A DNA stretch of 64,000 nucleotides, taken from NCBI RefSeq assembly GCF_020171625.1, contig NZ_JAIUZY010000003.1, forward strand, positions 1 to 64,000, in the 5' to 3' direction. Each line of letters starts with the position of its first letter. Position 1 is the stretch's first letter. A program made the translations under genes and the position numbers. Below the pieces are notes generated by a model, which searched no databases, was not told where the DNA came from, and saw nothing but the letters and a program-made list of their open reading frames with translations. Shown in pieces: positions 26,543 to 39,676 of this stretch. The stretch comes from Salipiger bermudensis (GTDB taxonomy: Bacteria; Pseudomonadota; Alphaproteobacteria; Rhodobacterales; Rhodobacteraceae).

Positions 26543-27973
26543 ATGGCCCAGCATACGGTTGAAAAGATTGGCGGGACGTCGATGTCCCGCCTTCACGAAC
26601 TGCGCGACACGCTTCTGATAGGCGGTCGCGAGGGTGCTGAGCTTTACGGCCGTATCTTCGTGGTCTCCGCGTTCGGCGGCATCACCAACCTGCTGCTCGA
26701 GCACAAGAAGAATGGCGAGCCGGGCGTCTACGGCCAGTTTGCCGAAAGCGACAACACGCATGGCTGGCATGATGCGCTGAACCGCGTTGCCAACGCGATG
26801 ATCGAGGCGCACACCTCGATCCTCGAGCATCCGGCCGACATCCAGCAGGCGACGGACTTCGTGCGCACCCGCATCGACGGGGCGCGCAACTGCCTGATCG
26901 ATCTGGCACGCGTCTGCTCCTACGGGCACTTCCGCCTGTCGGAGCACATGCTGCAGACCCGCGAGCTGCTCTCCGGCCTCGGAGAAGCGCACTCGGCGCA
27001 TGTCACCGTGCTGATGCTGCAGCGGGCCGGCGTCGATGCCCGGCTGGTGGACCTCAGCGGCTGGCGCGGCGATGGCGATGTGGATCTCGACGAACGCATT
27101 CTCGGCGCTCTCGAAGGCGTCGATCCGATGACCGAGATGCCGATCGTCACCGGATATGCCCAGTGCAAGGAAGGCCTCATGCGCGAGTTCGACCGCGGTT
27201 ATTCCGAGGTCACCTTCTCGCGTCTCGCCGCTCTGACGAGCGCGCGCGAGGCGATCATCCACAAGGAATTCCACCTCTCGTCGGCGGATCCCAACCTCGT
27301 GGGACAGGATGCCGTGCGCAAGCTTGGCCGGACCAACTACGACGTGGCCGACCAGCTGTCGAACATGGGCATGGAGGCAATCCACCCGAAAGCCGCCAAG
27401 ACCCTGCGACAGGCCGACGTGCCGCTGCGCGTGACCAACGCGTTCGAGCCGCAGGATCCGGGCACGCTGATCGACGACCAGCCGGCCGAGACCTCCGCGG
27501 TGGAGATCGTCACCGGTCTCGACATCATCGCGCTGGAACTGTTCGAGCAGGACATGGTCGGCGTTAAAGGCTACGACGCGGCGATCCTCGACGTGCTGAC
27601 GCGGCATGACGTGCGCATTGTGTCGAAGGTGTCGAACGCCAACACGATCACGCATTACGTCGACGCCTCGCTCAAGTCGATGCGTCGCGTGGAGAAGGAT
27701 CTCGCGAGGCTCTACCCCTCTGCCCGGATCTCGTCGCGCACGCTGGCGATGGCCTCGGTCATCGGTCGCGATCTCAGCGGGCTTTCGTGCCTGCAGCGCG
27801 GCCTCGTGGCGATCGCCGAGGAAGGCCTCGAGGCCATCGGCGCCAGCCAGGGCCCGCGCAATGTCGACGTTCAGTTCATCATGGAACGCGACATCCTGCA
27901 GCCGGTGATTAAGGCTCTGCACAAGACCTTTATCGAGGCGCAGGACAAGCCCGAGATGCGCAAAGCCGCCTGA
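26543..27973 (+). CDS. ask: Ectoine-specific aspartate kinase
   Basis: 476 residues. It phosphorylates L-aspartate to supply aspartyl phosphate for ectoine synthesis. The N-terminus HTVEKIGGTSMSRL gives the KxGGTSM kinase motif, and VSAFGGITNLLLEH, TGYAQCKEG, SSADPNLVGQDAVRKLGRTNYD and two C-terminal ACT-like regions (KGYDAAILDVLTRHDVRIVSK) follow. The sequence is that of the Ask_Ect subfamily, which escapes lysine/threonine feedback. It is the last gene of the operon, closed by a strong terminator at 28003. Confidence 0.95.
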   Translation: MAQHTVEKIGGTSMSRLHELRDTLLIGGREGAELYGRIFVVSAFGGITNLLLEHKKNGEPGVYGQFAESDNTHGWHDALNRVANAMIEAHTSILEHPADIQQATDFVRTRIDGARNCLIDLARVCSYGHFRLSEHMLQTRELLSGLGEAHSAHVTVLMLQRAGVDARLVDLSGWRGDGDVDLDERILGALEGVDPMTEMPIVTGYAQCKEGLMREFDRGYSEVTFSRLAALTSAREAIIHKEFHLSSADPNLVGQDAVRKLGRTNYDVADQLSNMGMEAIHPKAAKTLRQADVPLRVTNAFEPQDPGTLIDDQPAETSAVEIVTGLDIIALELFEQDMVGVKGYDAAILDVLTRHDVRIVSKVSNANTITHYVDASLKSMRRVEKDLARLYPSARISSRTLAMASVIGRDLSGLSCLQRGLVAIAEEGLEAIGASQGPRNVDVQFIMERDILQPVIKALHKTFIEAQDKPEMRKAA

Positions 27974-28002
27974 GACGCGGCCCGGTCCTAAAGGTCCACT
28001 GA

Positions 28003-28034
28003 CCGCCCCGCCCCGCGCGGGGCGGTTCTTTTTT
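28003..28034 (+). terminator. Rho-independent terminator of the ect operon
   Basis: Stem CCGCCCCG / CGGGGCGG (28003-28010 with 28018-28025), loop CCCCGCG, then TTCTTTTTT. Confidence 0.9.
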
Positions 28035-28090
28035 ATGCGGAACACCGGCGCCGACCTTTGGACCCTGCGCGTGCGATCCCGTCCAGCCTG

Positions 28091-28213
28091 CCTCCGGCGG
28101 GAGTATTTTTGACGAAGAGAAGCAGGGGCGCGGCGCCCTAGTCTTCTTTGGTTCAAAAATACCTCGGGGGTGAATTGGCGCAAAGCGCCAAGAGGGGGCA
28201 GCGCCCCTCCCTT
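28091..28213 (+). repeat. Long member of the GTATTTTTG/CAAAAATAC repeat family (copy A)
   Basis: About 120 bases from CCTCCGGCGGGAGTATTTTTG through TTCAAAAATACCTCGGGGG to a GGGGGCAGCGCCCC hairpin. It also contains the perfect hairpin TTGGCGCAAAGCGCCAA. It is near-identical in inverted orientation to 31854-31975, so the two copies bracket katG and oxyR. Confidence 0.85.
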
Positions 28214-28324
28214 CTCTTTGGGGCGCCCCTCTAGCGCATCCTAGGGTCGCGCCCGTTCCCCACGGGTGAAAGCGCTCCCAACCGGACGCACCGCGTCCGA
28301 TATCGCGCCAGTGCCAACGAAAAC

Positions 28325-28352
28325 CCCGCCGACACCAACGGTGCGGCGGGGC
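28325..28352 (-). terminator. Terminator downstream of katG
   Basis: On the minus strand CCCCGCCG-CACC-GTT-GGTG-TCGGCGGGG forms a long near-perfect stem followed by TTTTCGTT, placed about 75 bases after the katG stop. Confidence 0.7.
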
Positions 28353-28424
28353 AGAAGCGCCCGTTCATGACGGGCACCGGTATCAACGCAGGGCGGCGCA
28401 CCGCCCTGCCAGGTCAGCCCAAGC

Positions 28425-30797
<2,373 letters not shown>

Positions 30798-31706
30798 ATG
30801 GCAAACATTTCGATGAAACATCTGCGCTATTTCGATGCGCTGGCCCGGCTGGGGCATTTCGGGCGCGCCGCCGAGCTGTGCGCGATCAGCCAGCCGGCGC
30901 TGTCGATGCAGATCCGCGAGCTCGAGGCGCTGATCGGCGCGCCTCTGGTCGAACGCGGGGCGCGGCAGATCCGGCTGACCTCGCTGGGCGAGGAGTTCGC
31001 CGCCCGCAGCGGCGAGATCCTGCGCTCGGTCGACGATCTCGCCGATCTTGCGCGCGCCGCGCAGGGGCCGCTGGTCGGGCGGCTGCGGATCGGCGTCATT
31101 CCCACCGTCGCCCCTTACCTGCTGCCGCGGGTCATCACCTCGCTGGCGCAGGAATACCCCGGGCTCGACCTGCGCCCGCGCGAGGCGGTGACGAAGACCC
31201 TGATCGAGGATCTGCTCGAGGCCCGGCTCGACACGGCGATCGTGGCGCTGCCGATCTCAGAACCCGGGCTCGAGGAGGTGGCGCTGTTCGACGAGGAATT
31301 CGTGCTGGTGCGCGGCCCCGGCGAGGCCCACAAGCCGGTGCCGGACCCGATGATGCTGCACGAGATGCGCCTGCTGCTGCTCGAGGAGGGGCACTGCTTT
31401 CGTGACCAGGCGCTGTCCTATTGCAAGCTCTCCCCCTCGGTGACCCGCGACCTGATGGAGGGCAGCTCGCTCTCGACGCTGGTGCAGATGGTGGGGGCCG
31501 GGATCGGCATCACGCTGATCCCCGAGATGGCGCTGCCGATCGAGACGCGCTCGGCGCAGGTCTCGTTGGCGCGGCTTCCGGCGCCGGCCCCGGTGCGCAC
31601 CATCGGCATGGTCTGGCGCAAGTCGACCCCGCTGGGAGAGCAGCTCGCCCGCATCGCCGAGATCGTCCGCTGCGTGGGCGCGCCCGCCGCGGAAAGCGCG
31701 GCGTAG
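30798..31706 (+). CDS. oxyR: Hydrogen-peroxide-responsive LysR-type regulator OxyR
   Basis: 302 residues. The N-terminal LysR helix-turn-helix reads HLRYFDALARLGHFGRAAEL, then ISQPALSMQIRELE. The redox motif EEGHCFRDQALSYC contains both cysteines in the same spacing as E. coli OxyR (GHCLRDQ...C; Cys199 and Cys208), so it should form the activating disulfide on peroxide exposure. The C-terminus has the GAGIGITLIPEMAL motif of the family. Divergent pairing with katG is the classic regulator-target arrangement. Confidence 0.95.
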   Translation: MANISMKHLRYFDALARLGHFGRAAELCAISQPALSMQIRELEALIGAPLVERGARQIRLTSLGEEFAARSGEILRSVDDLADLARAAQGPLVGRLRIGVIPTVAPYLLPRVITSLAQEYPGLDLRPREAVTKTLIEDLLEARLDTAIVALPISEPGLEEVALFDEEFVLVRGPGEAHKPVPDPMMLHEMRLLLLEEGHCFRDQALSYCKLSPSVTRDLMEGSSLSTLVQMVGAGIGITLIPEMALPIETRSAQVSLARLPAPAPVRTIGMVWRKSTPLGEQLARIAEIVRCVGAPAAESAA

Positions 31707-31853
31707 AGGCCCGCAAGCGCTGCGCCGGGTCGCGGGGGGGGCGATAGGCCCTGCCCTCTTCCCTCTCCCATCTCGGCTCCCCGGATCTGTCTCTTAGAAA
31801 CAGGGTCGGGGACCGCGCTTCCTGTTGCCCCGGCGCTGCGCCTTCCGATACAA

Positions 31854-31975
31854 GGAAGGGGGCTCTGCCCCCTCTTGGCGCTTTGCGCCAATTCACCCCC
31901 GAGGTATTTTTGAACCAAAGAAGACAAGAGCGCCGCGCCCCTGCTTCTCTTCGTCAAAAATACTCCCGCCGGAGG
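31854..31975 (-). repeat. Long member of the GTATTTTTG/CAAAAATAC repeat family (copy B)
   Basis: Reverse complement of copy A at 28091-28213 with only a few differences (for example CTCTTGTCTTC against CCCTAGTCTTC). The rest of the 31707-32018 gap between oxyR and the PHP-domain gene holds nothing else recognisable. Confidence 0.85.
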
Positions 31976-32018
31976 CGTCCGACGCTGCCACGGGCGAAGA
32001 GGCCGGGCGGGCGGTGCC

Positions 32019-32939
32019 TCAGCGCCAGACCGGGTTCGACCAGGCGCGTTTGCCGGCCCGGTCGATCACCGTGACCCGCAGCCACGGGCTGTTGCGAAAG
32101 CGCTCGAGCGGCACCGTGGCCGAGGTCAGCGACTGGCCGTGCACCGCGGTGGCGGCAGAGCCGTGGCCCTGCACGATCACCGTCTGCACCGCGGTGCTTT
32201 CGACCGTGACGGCGTTCGCGTCCAGGCGGACGGCGCGCAGTTCGGGGCCCTGGCTGGAGTAGAACGCCCCGCGCTTCAGCGCGTCGAGCAGCGCGTCGGG
32301 CGTGTTCTCCTCGGCCTTGACCATCACCCAGCCGCCGAAATGATCGGGCTCGGTGAAATGCGCGTCATCGGTGGCGACGAGGCTCACGCGGCGGCCTTCC
32401 GACAGCAGCAGGTCGGCAATGGCGGCTCCGTCGGCGCGGTCGCAGCCCATGGCGCAGCCGTGGTTGTAGATCTCGACCGCGTGGGCCGCTTCGAGGCTGC
32501 GCGCGTCCTCGAGCGTCAGCCCCGACCATTGCGGGTGGGCGATGGCGACGAAGGCCCCGGCGGCGCGGGCGCGGGCGGCGATCTGGGGGCCGGTTTCCTG
32601 CCCGGCGACGGGCGCAAATCCGGGTGCGTGCGGCGGCTGGAAGTCCTCCGGCAAGCCGACGGCGAGGATGTGCCACAGCTCGCCGTTCGACATCGCGCCC
32701 GAATGGATCTCGGCGCCGAGGAGCGTGGTGAAGCCCGCCTCGCGGAACGGCTCCGTGTCGGTGATCGGGTAGCCATAGGCGCCGACGAAATGGTCGGTGA
32801 GCGCGAGGAAATCGTAGCCCTCCGCCCGGTAGCGGCGGCAGACCTCCTGCGGCGTCAGACCGCCATCGGACCGGTCCGAATGGGTGTGCAGGTTGCCGCG
32901 CCAGAACCGGCCCGGTGCGCTGAAGGCGGGAAGCAGCAT
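32019..32939 (-). CDS. PHP-domain metallohydrolase (CehA/McbA-like)
   Basis: 306 residues. The N-terminal WRGNLHTHSDRSDGGL contains the HxH metal motif of PHP phosphoesterases; DFLALTDHF, GAEIHSG, FVAIAHPQWSG and VATDDAH supply further metal ligands. The C-terminal ~90 residues form a beta-sandwich (LRAVRLDANAVTVESTAV). The CehA/McbA subgroup includes carbaryl hydrolase, so ester, carbamate or phosphate substrates are possible. It is the last gene of the minus-strand cluster, 88 bases after the ABC permease, and may be co-transcribed with the purine-type transporter. No substrate can be assigned. Confidence 0.75.
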   Translation of the reverse strand: MLLPAFSAPGRFWRGNLHTHSDRSDGGLTPQEVCRRYRAEGYDFLALTDHFVGAYGYPITDTEPFREAGFTTLLGAEIHSGAMSNGELWHILAVGLPEDFQPPHAPGFAPVAGQETGPQIAARARAAGAFVAIAHPQWSGLTLEDARSLEAAHAVEIYNHGCAMGCDRADGAAIADLLLSEGRRVSLVATDDAHFTEPDHFGGWVMVKAEENTPDALLDALKRGAFYSSQGPELRAVRLDANAVTVESTAVQTVIVQGHGSAATAVHGQSLTSATVPLERFRNSPWLRVTVIDRAGKRAWSNPVWR

Positions 32940-33027
32940 CGCCTGTCTCCTCTCAAGGTCCGGCAGGGCCTAGCGCGCGGGCGCGACGCTTTGATGACAG
33001 CCGCGGCCCCCGGACCTCCCCGACAGC

Positions 33028-33939
33028 TCAGCGCCCGAACGGTTCGCCCAGTGATGCCACGCCATTGACCTTGAGCAGCCGCTTGTTGGCCGAGATCGCG
33101 CCCAGCACGAGGATCGTCACGATGTAGGGCAGGCTCGCCAGAAGCTGCGAGTTCAGCGCCACGCCGCCGGCCTGCGCGGCGAGCTGCGCCAGGGACACCG
33201 CGCCGAACAGCACCGCGCCGAACACCACCCGCCCGGTCATCCACGTGGCGAAGACCACCAGCGCCAGTGCGATCCAGCCGCGCCCGGCGATCATGCCCTC
33301 GGCCCAGAGCGGGGTGTAGACCGTCGCCGCGTAGGCGCCCGCAAAGCCCGCCATCAGCCCGCCGAACGCCACCGCGCCGTAGCGGATGCCGATCACGTTG
33401 TAGCCAAGCGCGCGCGCCGCGTGGGGGTTCTCGCCCACCGCGCGGATCACCAGCCCGAGCTTGGAGAACCGCAGCGTGGCCCAGATCGCCAGCGTTGCCA
33501 GGAGGCCCAGCCAGACCACCGCGTCCTGCGAGAACAGCCCGCCCACCAGCGGCAGCTCCGACAGCCCCGGCACCGACAGCTTGGGCAGGCCGGGCACGGT
33601 CAGGCTCTCGTAGCGCTTGCCGAACAGCGCCGAGAGGCCCTGCCCCAGGATGCCGATGGCGAGCCCCGCCGCCACCTGGTTGGCCCGCACTCCCAGCGCC
33701 AGCCAGGCGAAGACCAAGGAGAGCGCCGCGCTCGCCAGCCCCGCCGCGACGAAGCCCATGGCATGGCCGCCGCTGTGGCGCACCACGATGAAGGCCACCA
33801 CCGCGCCGAGCGCCATCATGCCCTCGATGCCGAGGTTCAGCACGCCCGAGCGCTCGGCCACCAGCTCGCCGAGGGCGGCCAGCAGGAACGGCATCGCGGC
33901 GGCCAGCATACCGGCGATGATGAAGGACAGCGCGCTCAT
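33028..33939 (-). CDS. BMP-type ABC transporter permease 2
   Basis: 303 residues with about eight or nine hydrophobic segments. ERSGVLNLGIEGMMALGAV near residue 30 is the signature of the nucleoside/basic-membrane-protein permease family (YufQ/NupQ type, branched-chain-like fold). The GENPHAARALGYNVIGIRYG loop is the coupling region to the ATPase. The start overlaps the stop of the other permease (ATGA). Together with the neighbouring genes it forms a nucleoside or purine importer. Confidence 0.9.
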   Translation of the reverse strand: MSALSFIIAGMLAAAMPFLLAALGELVAERSGVLNLGIEGMMALGAVVAFIVVRHSGGHAMGFVAAGLASAALSLVFAWLALGVRANQVAAGLAIGILGQGLSALFGKRYESLTVPGLPKLSVPGLSELPLVGGLFSQDAVVWLGLLATLAIWATLRFSKLGLVIRAVGENPHAARALGYNVIGIRYGAVAFGGLMAGFAGAYAATVYTPLWAEGMIAGRGWIALALVVFATWMTGRVVFGAVLFGAVSLAQLAAQAGGVALNSQLLASLPYIVTILVLGAISANKRLLKVNGVASLGEPFGR

Positions 33940-35008
33940 GCCGGGACCTCGTGGCCGTCGCGCACCAGCCGGTAGCGCACCAGCACGATCGCCGCGAGGT
34001 AGCAGCACAGCAGCGAGCCCTGGAACACCCGCACCGCGGCCACCGGCAGTCCGGCCGAGACCATGGCGTTGTCGCCGCCGATATAGAGCGCCGCCATGAA
34101 CAGCGACGAGAACAGGATTCCCACCGGGTGCAGGCCACCCAGATAGGCCACGATGATCGCCGCGTAGCCGTAGCCCGAGGAGATGCTGCGCTGAAGCTGG
34201 CCCATCGGCCCCGCCACCTCGGCAGCGCCCGCAAGCCCCGCCGCGAAGCCGCCGATCAGCAGCGACAGCCACACCGCGCGGCCCTCGGAGAAGCCCGCAT
34301 AGGCGGTGGCGTGCGGGGCCAGCCCGCCGACCACCAGCTGGTAGCCCTGAAAGCTCTTCTGCATGTAGACATAGGCCAGCGCGCTCCACAGCAGCGCCAG
34401 GATCAGCGCCACGTTGACCCGCGTGCCCGGGATCAGCGTCGGCACCATGGCGTCCCACTGGAACATCACCGTCTGCGGGAAGTTGAAGCCCATCGGATCC
34501 TTCCACGGCCCCACCAGAAGGTAAGCCAGAAGCTGCGCCGCGATCAGGCTCATCATCAGCGTGACGAGGATCTCGGACGCGTTGAGCCGCACCCGCCAGA
34601 ATGCCGGCAGCGCCGCCCAGAGCGCGCCGCCCATCCCGCCCAGCAGCAGCATCAGCGGCCAGATCCAGCCGCCGGTGGCCTGCGGAAACCAGACCGGGAT
34701 CGCACTGGCGAAGATTGCGCCGAGGATGAACTGCCCCTCGGCGCCGATATTGATCACCTTGGCGCGAAAGCCCACCGCCAGCCCCTGCGCGATGAGCAGC
34801 AGCGGCGTCATCTTCAGCAGCACCTCCGAGAAGGACGACCACGACACGAAGGGCTCGAGCAGCAGGGCGTAGAACACCGCGCCAGGGTCATTGCCCATGA
34901 CGATGTAGAGCAGGAAGTTCAGCACGATGGCGAGCAGCAAGGCGCCCATCGGCGCCAGCACCGCCATGCGGCGCGAGGCGGTGGTGCGGCGGATCATCCG
35001 GATGCCCA

Positions 35009-35009
<1 letters not shown>
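33936..35009 (-). CDS. BMP-type ABC transporter permease 1
   Basis: 357 residues with about ten hydrophobic segments. The motif KVINIGAEGQFILGAIFAS near residue 90 is the counterpart of the NLGIEG motif in permease 2 and marks the YufP/NupP-type permease. The N-terminus is basic (MIRRTTASRR) and cytoplasmic. Start and stop overlap the ATPase and permease 2 genes by ATGA junctions, so the subunits are made in a coupled fashion. Confidence 0.9.
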
Positions 35010-36520
<1,511 letters not shown>

Positions 36521-36527
36521 CGTCGGA

Positions 36528-37625
36528 TCAGTTCGGCAGCGGCGTGGTCACGCCGGCGACGTGCCAGTCCATCGCCACGATGGCCTCGTCGGACAGCGTC
36601 TCGCCGTCCTCGACGCCCACGGTCTCGTCCTGCCTGACGATGCGGCCGGTGAACGGGTGGAAGGTGCCCTCGGCGATGGCCGCTTCGACCTCGTCGATCT
36701 GCGCCTTGGCCTCGGCCGGGATGTCGGGGTTCCAGTCGGTCACCTTCACCACGTTGTCCTCGACGCCGAGGAAGGCGTTGCGGCCCTCGAAGGTGCCGTC
36801 CATGTGCGCCTTGACCGACTCCATGAAGAACGGGGTCCAGTCGGTCTCCACGCAGCCGAGATAGTAGTTCGGCGCGTTTTCCTTCATCGAGGAGTTGAGG
36901 TTGAACACATAGGCGCCGGCCTCCTCGCAGACCGAGACCACCGAGGGGGTGTCCTGCGCGTTCGAGAAGATCACGTCACAGCCCTGCGCCAGCAGCGCCT
37001 TGGCGGCGTCCTGCTCCTGCGCCGGGTCGAACCACGAGTTCACCCAGACCACCGAGACTTCGATATCCGGGTTCACCGCCTGCGCGCCCAGCGTGAAGGC
37101 GTTGATCGAGGTGATCAGTTCCGGGATCGCGAAGGCCGAGACCGAACCCAGCTTGCCGGTCTTCGACAGCGCCGCGGCGGCCATGCCCATCAGGTAGGTG
37201 CCCTGGAAGTACTTCGCCGCGAAGGGGGTGAAGTTCGGCGCAACCATGAAGCCCGAAGCGTGCAGGACGGTGACGTCGGGGTTGCGGCGGGCGATCTGCA
37301 TGGCGCCGTTCTGATAGCCGAAGCTGCCTGCAACCAGAACCTTGGCGCCGTCCGCGACCACCTTGTTCATGATGCGGTCGGCATCCGGCCCTTCGGCGAT
37401 GCCTTCGAGGATGGTGATGTTCACGCCATCGCCATACTCAGCCTTGATCGGCGCGAGCCCCTCGGCCAGCGCGTGCGACCAGCCCACTTCGCCCACCGGC
37501 GAGGGCACGACGAGCGCGATGCCCAGCGGGTCCTGAGCGAGCGCGATGGAGGGGGCGATGCCGGCGGCAAGGCCGGTGGCAGCCGAGGTCTGCAGGAACC
37601 GGCGGCGGTTGAGATGCTTTGTCAT
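36528..37625 (-). CDS. BMP-family periplasmic binding protein, Tat-exported
   Basis: 365 residues. The N-terminus HLNRRRFLQTSAATGLAAG is a twin-arginine (Tat) signal. The mature protein has the basic-membrane-protein fold (type I periplasmic binding), with IALVVPSPVGEVGWSHAL at the start, KVLVAGSFGYQ, TVLHASGFMVAPNF and YFQGTYLMGMAAAALSKTG in order. BMP proteins (PnrA, Med) bind purine nucleosides or purines. It lies between the deaminase gene (19-base gap) and the ATPase gene (7-base gap), so it should deliver the substrate of the downstream catabolic enzymes. Confidence 0.88.
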   Translation of the reverse strand: MTKHLNRRRFLQTSAATGLAAGIAPSIALAQDPLGIALVVPSPVGEVGWSHALAEGLAPIKAEYGDGVNITILEGIAEGPDADRIMNKVVADGAKVLVAGSFGYQNGAMQIARRNPDVTVLHASGFMVAPNFTPFAAKYFQGTYLMGMAAAALSKTGKLGSVSAFAIPELITSINAFTLGAQAVNPDIEVSVVWVNSWFDPAQEQDAAKALLAQGCDVIFSNAQDTPSVVSVCEEAGAYVFNLNSSMKENAPNYYLGCVETDWTPFFMESVKAHMDGTFEGRNAFLGVEDNVVKVTDWNPDIPAEAKAQIDEVEAAIAEGTFHPFTGRIVRQDETVGVEDGETLSDEAIVAMDWHVAGVTTPLPN

Positions 37626-37644
37626 GTCTCGATGACTCCCTGTT

Positions 37645-39000
37645 TTATATATCTATCTTGGCAAGCGACGCTTCGGCCTCGACGACCATCCGGCGCTCGT
37701 CGAGCCCGGGAAATTCACCGTCGGCCCAGACGATCCTGCCATTCACCATGGTCATGTCGGTGGCCATGCCGATGCCCACCCGCGGGATCAGGCTCTCGGG
37801 GTCGTGGCGGGTGCCGACATAGTCCATGCGGCGGCTGTCGATGGCAAAGAGGTCGGCGGCCATGCCCGGCACAAGCTGGCCGATATCCGTGCGCCCCAGC
37901 AGCGACGCCCCGCCAGAGGTCCCGTAGCGCAGGAACGCGGCCGGGGCGGGCACCGGGTGGCTGCGGCCCGAGGCCACCAGACATTGCAACATGTAGGCCG
38001 AGTGCAGGCAGTGCATGAGGTTCGAGTTGTCGTTGCTCGCCGCGCCGTCGCAGCCCAGCCCCACCCGCACGCCAAGCGCCTCCATCGCCGGGATCGGCGT
38101 GACCTCGGCGCCGACGAGGTAGACCGGCTCGGGGCAGTGCGACACGCCGGTGCCGCTGGCCGCCATCTTGCGCAGCTCGTCCTCGCTCAGCTCCCAGCAA
38201 TGGGCATAGAACGTGTCCGGCCCGCAAAAGCCCATCTCCTCGAGATAATCGACGGTGCGCAGCCCGTGGCGCGCGCGGATCACCTCGCTCTCGCCCTCGC
38301 CCACGTGGCTGTGCAGGATCGCGCCCTTGTCGCGGGCCAGCTTGATGCTCTCCACAAAGGTCTCGCGGTAGCAGTTCACCGGCTGGCACGGCGCAAGCGA
38401 GACCTGCCGCATCGAGAACGGCCCGCCATCGTGATAGCTGTCGATCAGCCGCTCGCAATCGGCGAGGAATTCGTCGGTGGTCTCGAGCATCTCGTCCGGG
38501 ATGGTCGAGCCTTCTGATTTCGGCAGCGTGTTGGTGCCCCGCCCGGCATGAAAGCGCAGGCCGATCTTTTCCGCAGCCTCGAACTGCCGGTCGACGATGC
38601 CTTTCCCCGCCTTGCGCGGAAAGCAGTACTGGTGGTCGAAGGCGGTGGTGCAGCCATGCTTGGCAAGCTCGGCCATCGCCGTCAGCGAGCTGTGATAGAA
38701 GCTCTCTTCGGTGAGCTGGGCGAAGATCGGATAGATCCGGTCGAGCCACTCGATCACCGAGAGCTTGGTCCAGTCGAGCGCCACTCGGTTGCGCACGAAG
38801 CACTGGAAGAAATGGTGATGCGTGTTGACAAGGCCGGGAAAGACGAACCAGCCGGCCGCGTCGATCACCTCGGCCCCCGGCGCGCTCAGCCCCGGCCCGA
38901 TGGCCTTGATCGCCGGGCCGTCGGTCAGCAGGTCGACGTCGCGCAGCACCTCGTTCCCGGTCACCACGGCGGCGCAGCCCTTCAGCAGGTACCCGGGCAT
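37645..39000 (-). CDS. Amidohydrolase-family deaminase (8-oxoguanine / hydroxytriazine deaminase-like)
   Basis: 451 residues of the AtzA/TrzN/SsnA subtype. Metal-binding motifs: PGLVNTHHHFFQCF (HxH), ILHSHVGEGESE (His and catalytic Glu), FYAHCWELSEDEL and GLGCDGAASNDNSN (catalytic Asp). Members hydrolyse an amino group from purines or s-triazines, for example 8-oxoguanine deaminase. Location beside a purine-type importer makes a purine or purine-like substrate probable, but the exact one cannot be read from the sequence. It overlaps neither neighbour; the GST gene ends one base upstream of its start region. Confidence 0.8.
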   Translation of the reverse strand: MPGYLLKGCAAVVTGNEVLRDVDLLTDGPAIKAIGPGLSAPGAEVIDAAGWFVFPGLVNTHHHFFQCFVRNRVALDWTKLSVIEWLDRIYPIFAQLTEESFYHSSLTAMAELAKHGCTTAFDHQYCFPRKAGKGIVDRQFEAAEKIGLRFHAGRGTNTLPKSEGSTIPDEMLETTDEFLADCERLIDSYHDGGPFSMRQVSLAPCQPVNCYRETFVESIKLARDKGAILHSHVGEGESEVIRARHGLRTVDYLEEMGFCGPDTFYAHCWELSEDELRKMAASGTGVSHCPEPVYLVGAEVTPIPAMEALGVRVGLGCDGAASNDNSNLMHCLHSAYMLQCLVASGRSHPVPAPAAFLRYGTSGGASLLGRTDIGQLVPGMAADLFAIDSRRMDYVGTRHDPESLIPRVGIGMATDMTMVNGRIVWADGEFPGLDERRMVVEAEASLAKIDI

Positions 39001-39001
39001 G

Positions 39002-39676
39002 TCAGGCTTGCTCCTTGCGGATCACCTCGGGCATCGGTCCCGGCTCGGGCTTCAGCTCGTGCAGGCGGTGGATGCCGGGCATCTCGACGAAGCCGTCCAG
39101 CGCCCGGATCGCCCGCATCCAGAGCCGGATCGAGGGATAGGGATCGAGCGGCAGCCCGCCATCGGGGGCCAGCGCCACGTGTGGAAAGCAGGCGATGTCG
39201 GCGATGGTGGGCCGGTTGCCGGCGAGGAAGCTCTCGCCGCGCCGCCGTGCCGCCGAGAGCGCCGCCTCGAGTTCGCGCAGGGCCTTGGTGGCCTGCCCAC
39301 GCAGCGCGTCGATATCGCCCGGCGCCAGCAGCATGTCATGCGCCCGCGCGGCCCCCGCGCTGTCGGTCAGCCGCTGCGAGAAGGCGAGCCATTGCGCCAC
39401 GCGGGCGCGCATGGCGGGCGTGTCCTCGCCCAGCCAGTCCGGAGCGTGCCGGGCGGCAAGATAGCTCAGGATGGCGGTGCTCTCTGTCAGCACCAGCCCG
39501 TCATCGCTGAGCACGGGGATGGTGCCCGCCGGGTTCAGCGCCAGCATCGGCTCGGAGAGATGCTCCTGCCCGGGGTGGACATCCACGGCGCGCAGATCGA
39601 GGCGGCGCCCGATCAGCGCCGCCAGCAGCCGCACGCGGTAGCACGAGGGCGAAAGGATGTAGTCGTAGAGGATCAT
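39002..39676 (-). CDS. Glutathione S-transferase-like protein (NdmE-like context)
   Basis: 224 residues from the ATG at 39676, which overlaps the stop of the oxygenase catalytic subunit. The N-terminal thioredoxin fold reads LYDYILSPSCYRVRLLAALI with a Ser/Cys active-site region, then NPAGTIPVLSDDGLVLTESTAILSYLA (split by function: cis-Pro and the ES glutathione contact). The C-terminal helical domain contains RPTIADIACFPHVALAP. In the caffeine N-demethylase system a GST-like protein (NdmE) holds the NdmC-NdmD complex together, and the tight coupling to a split Rieske oxygenase here suggests the same kind of role. Conventional glutathione conjugation remains possible. Confidence 0.8.
   Translation of the reverse strand: MILYDYILSPSCYRVRLLAALIGRRLDLRAVDVHPGQEHLSEPMLALNPAGTIPVLSDDGLVLTESTAILSYLAARHAPDWLGEDTPAMRARVAQWLAFSQRLTDSAGAARAHDMLLAPGDIDALRGQATKALRELEAALSAARRRGESFLAGNRPTIADIACFPHVALAPDGGLPLDPYPSIRLWMRAIRALDGFVEMPGIHRLHELKPEPGPMPEVIRKEQA

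Noticed and set aside
24728-28183. Minus-strand open frame of 1151 codons across the ect operon
   Set aside because: It is the complement of ectA-ectB-ectC-ask, all of which have strong motifs; long antisense frames are common in high-GC DNA.
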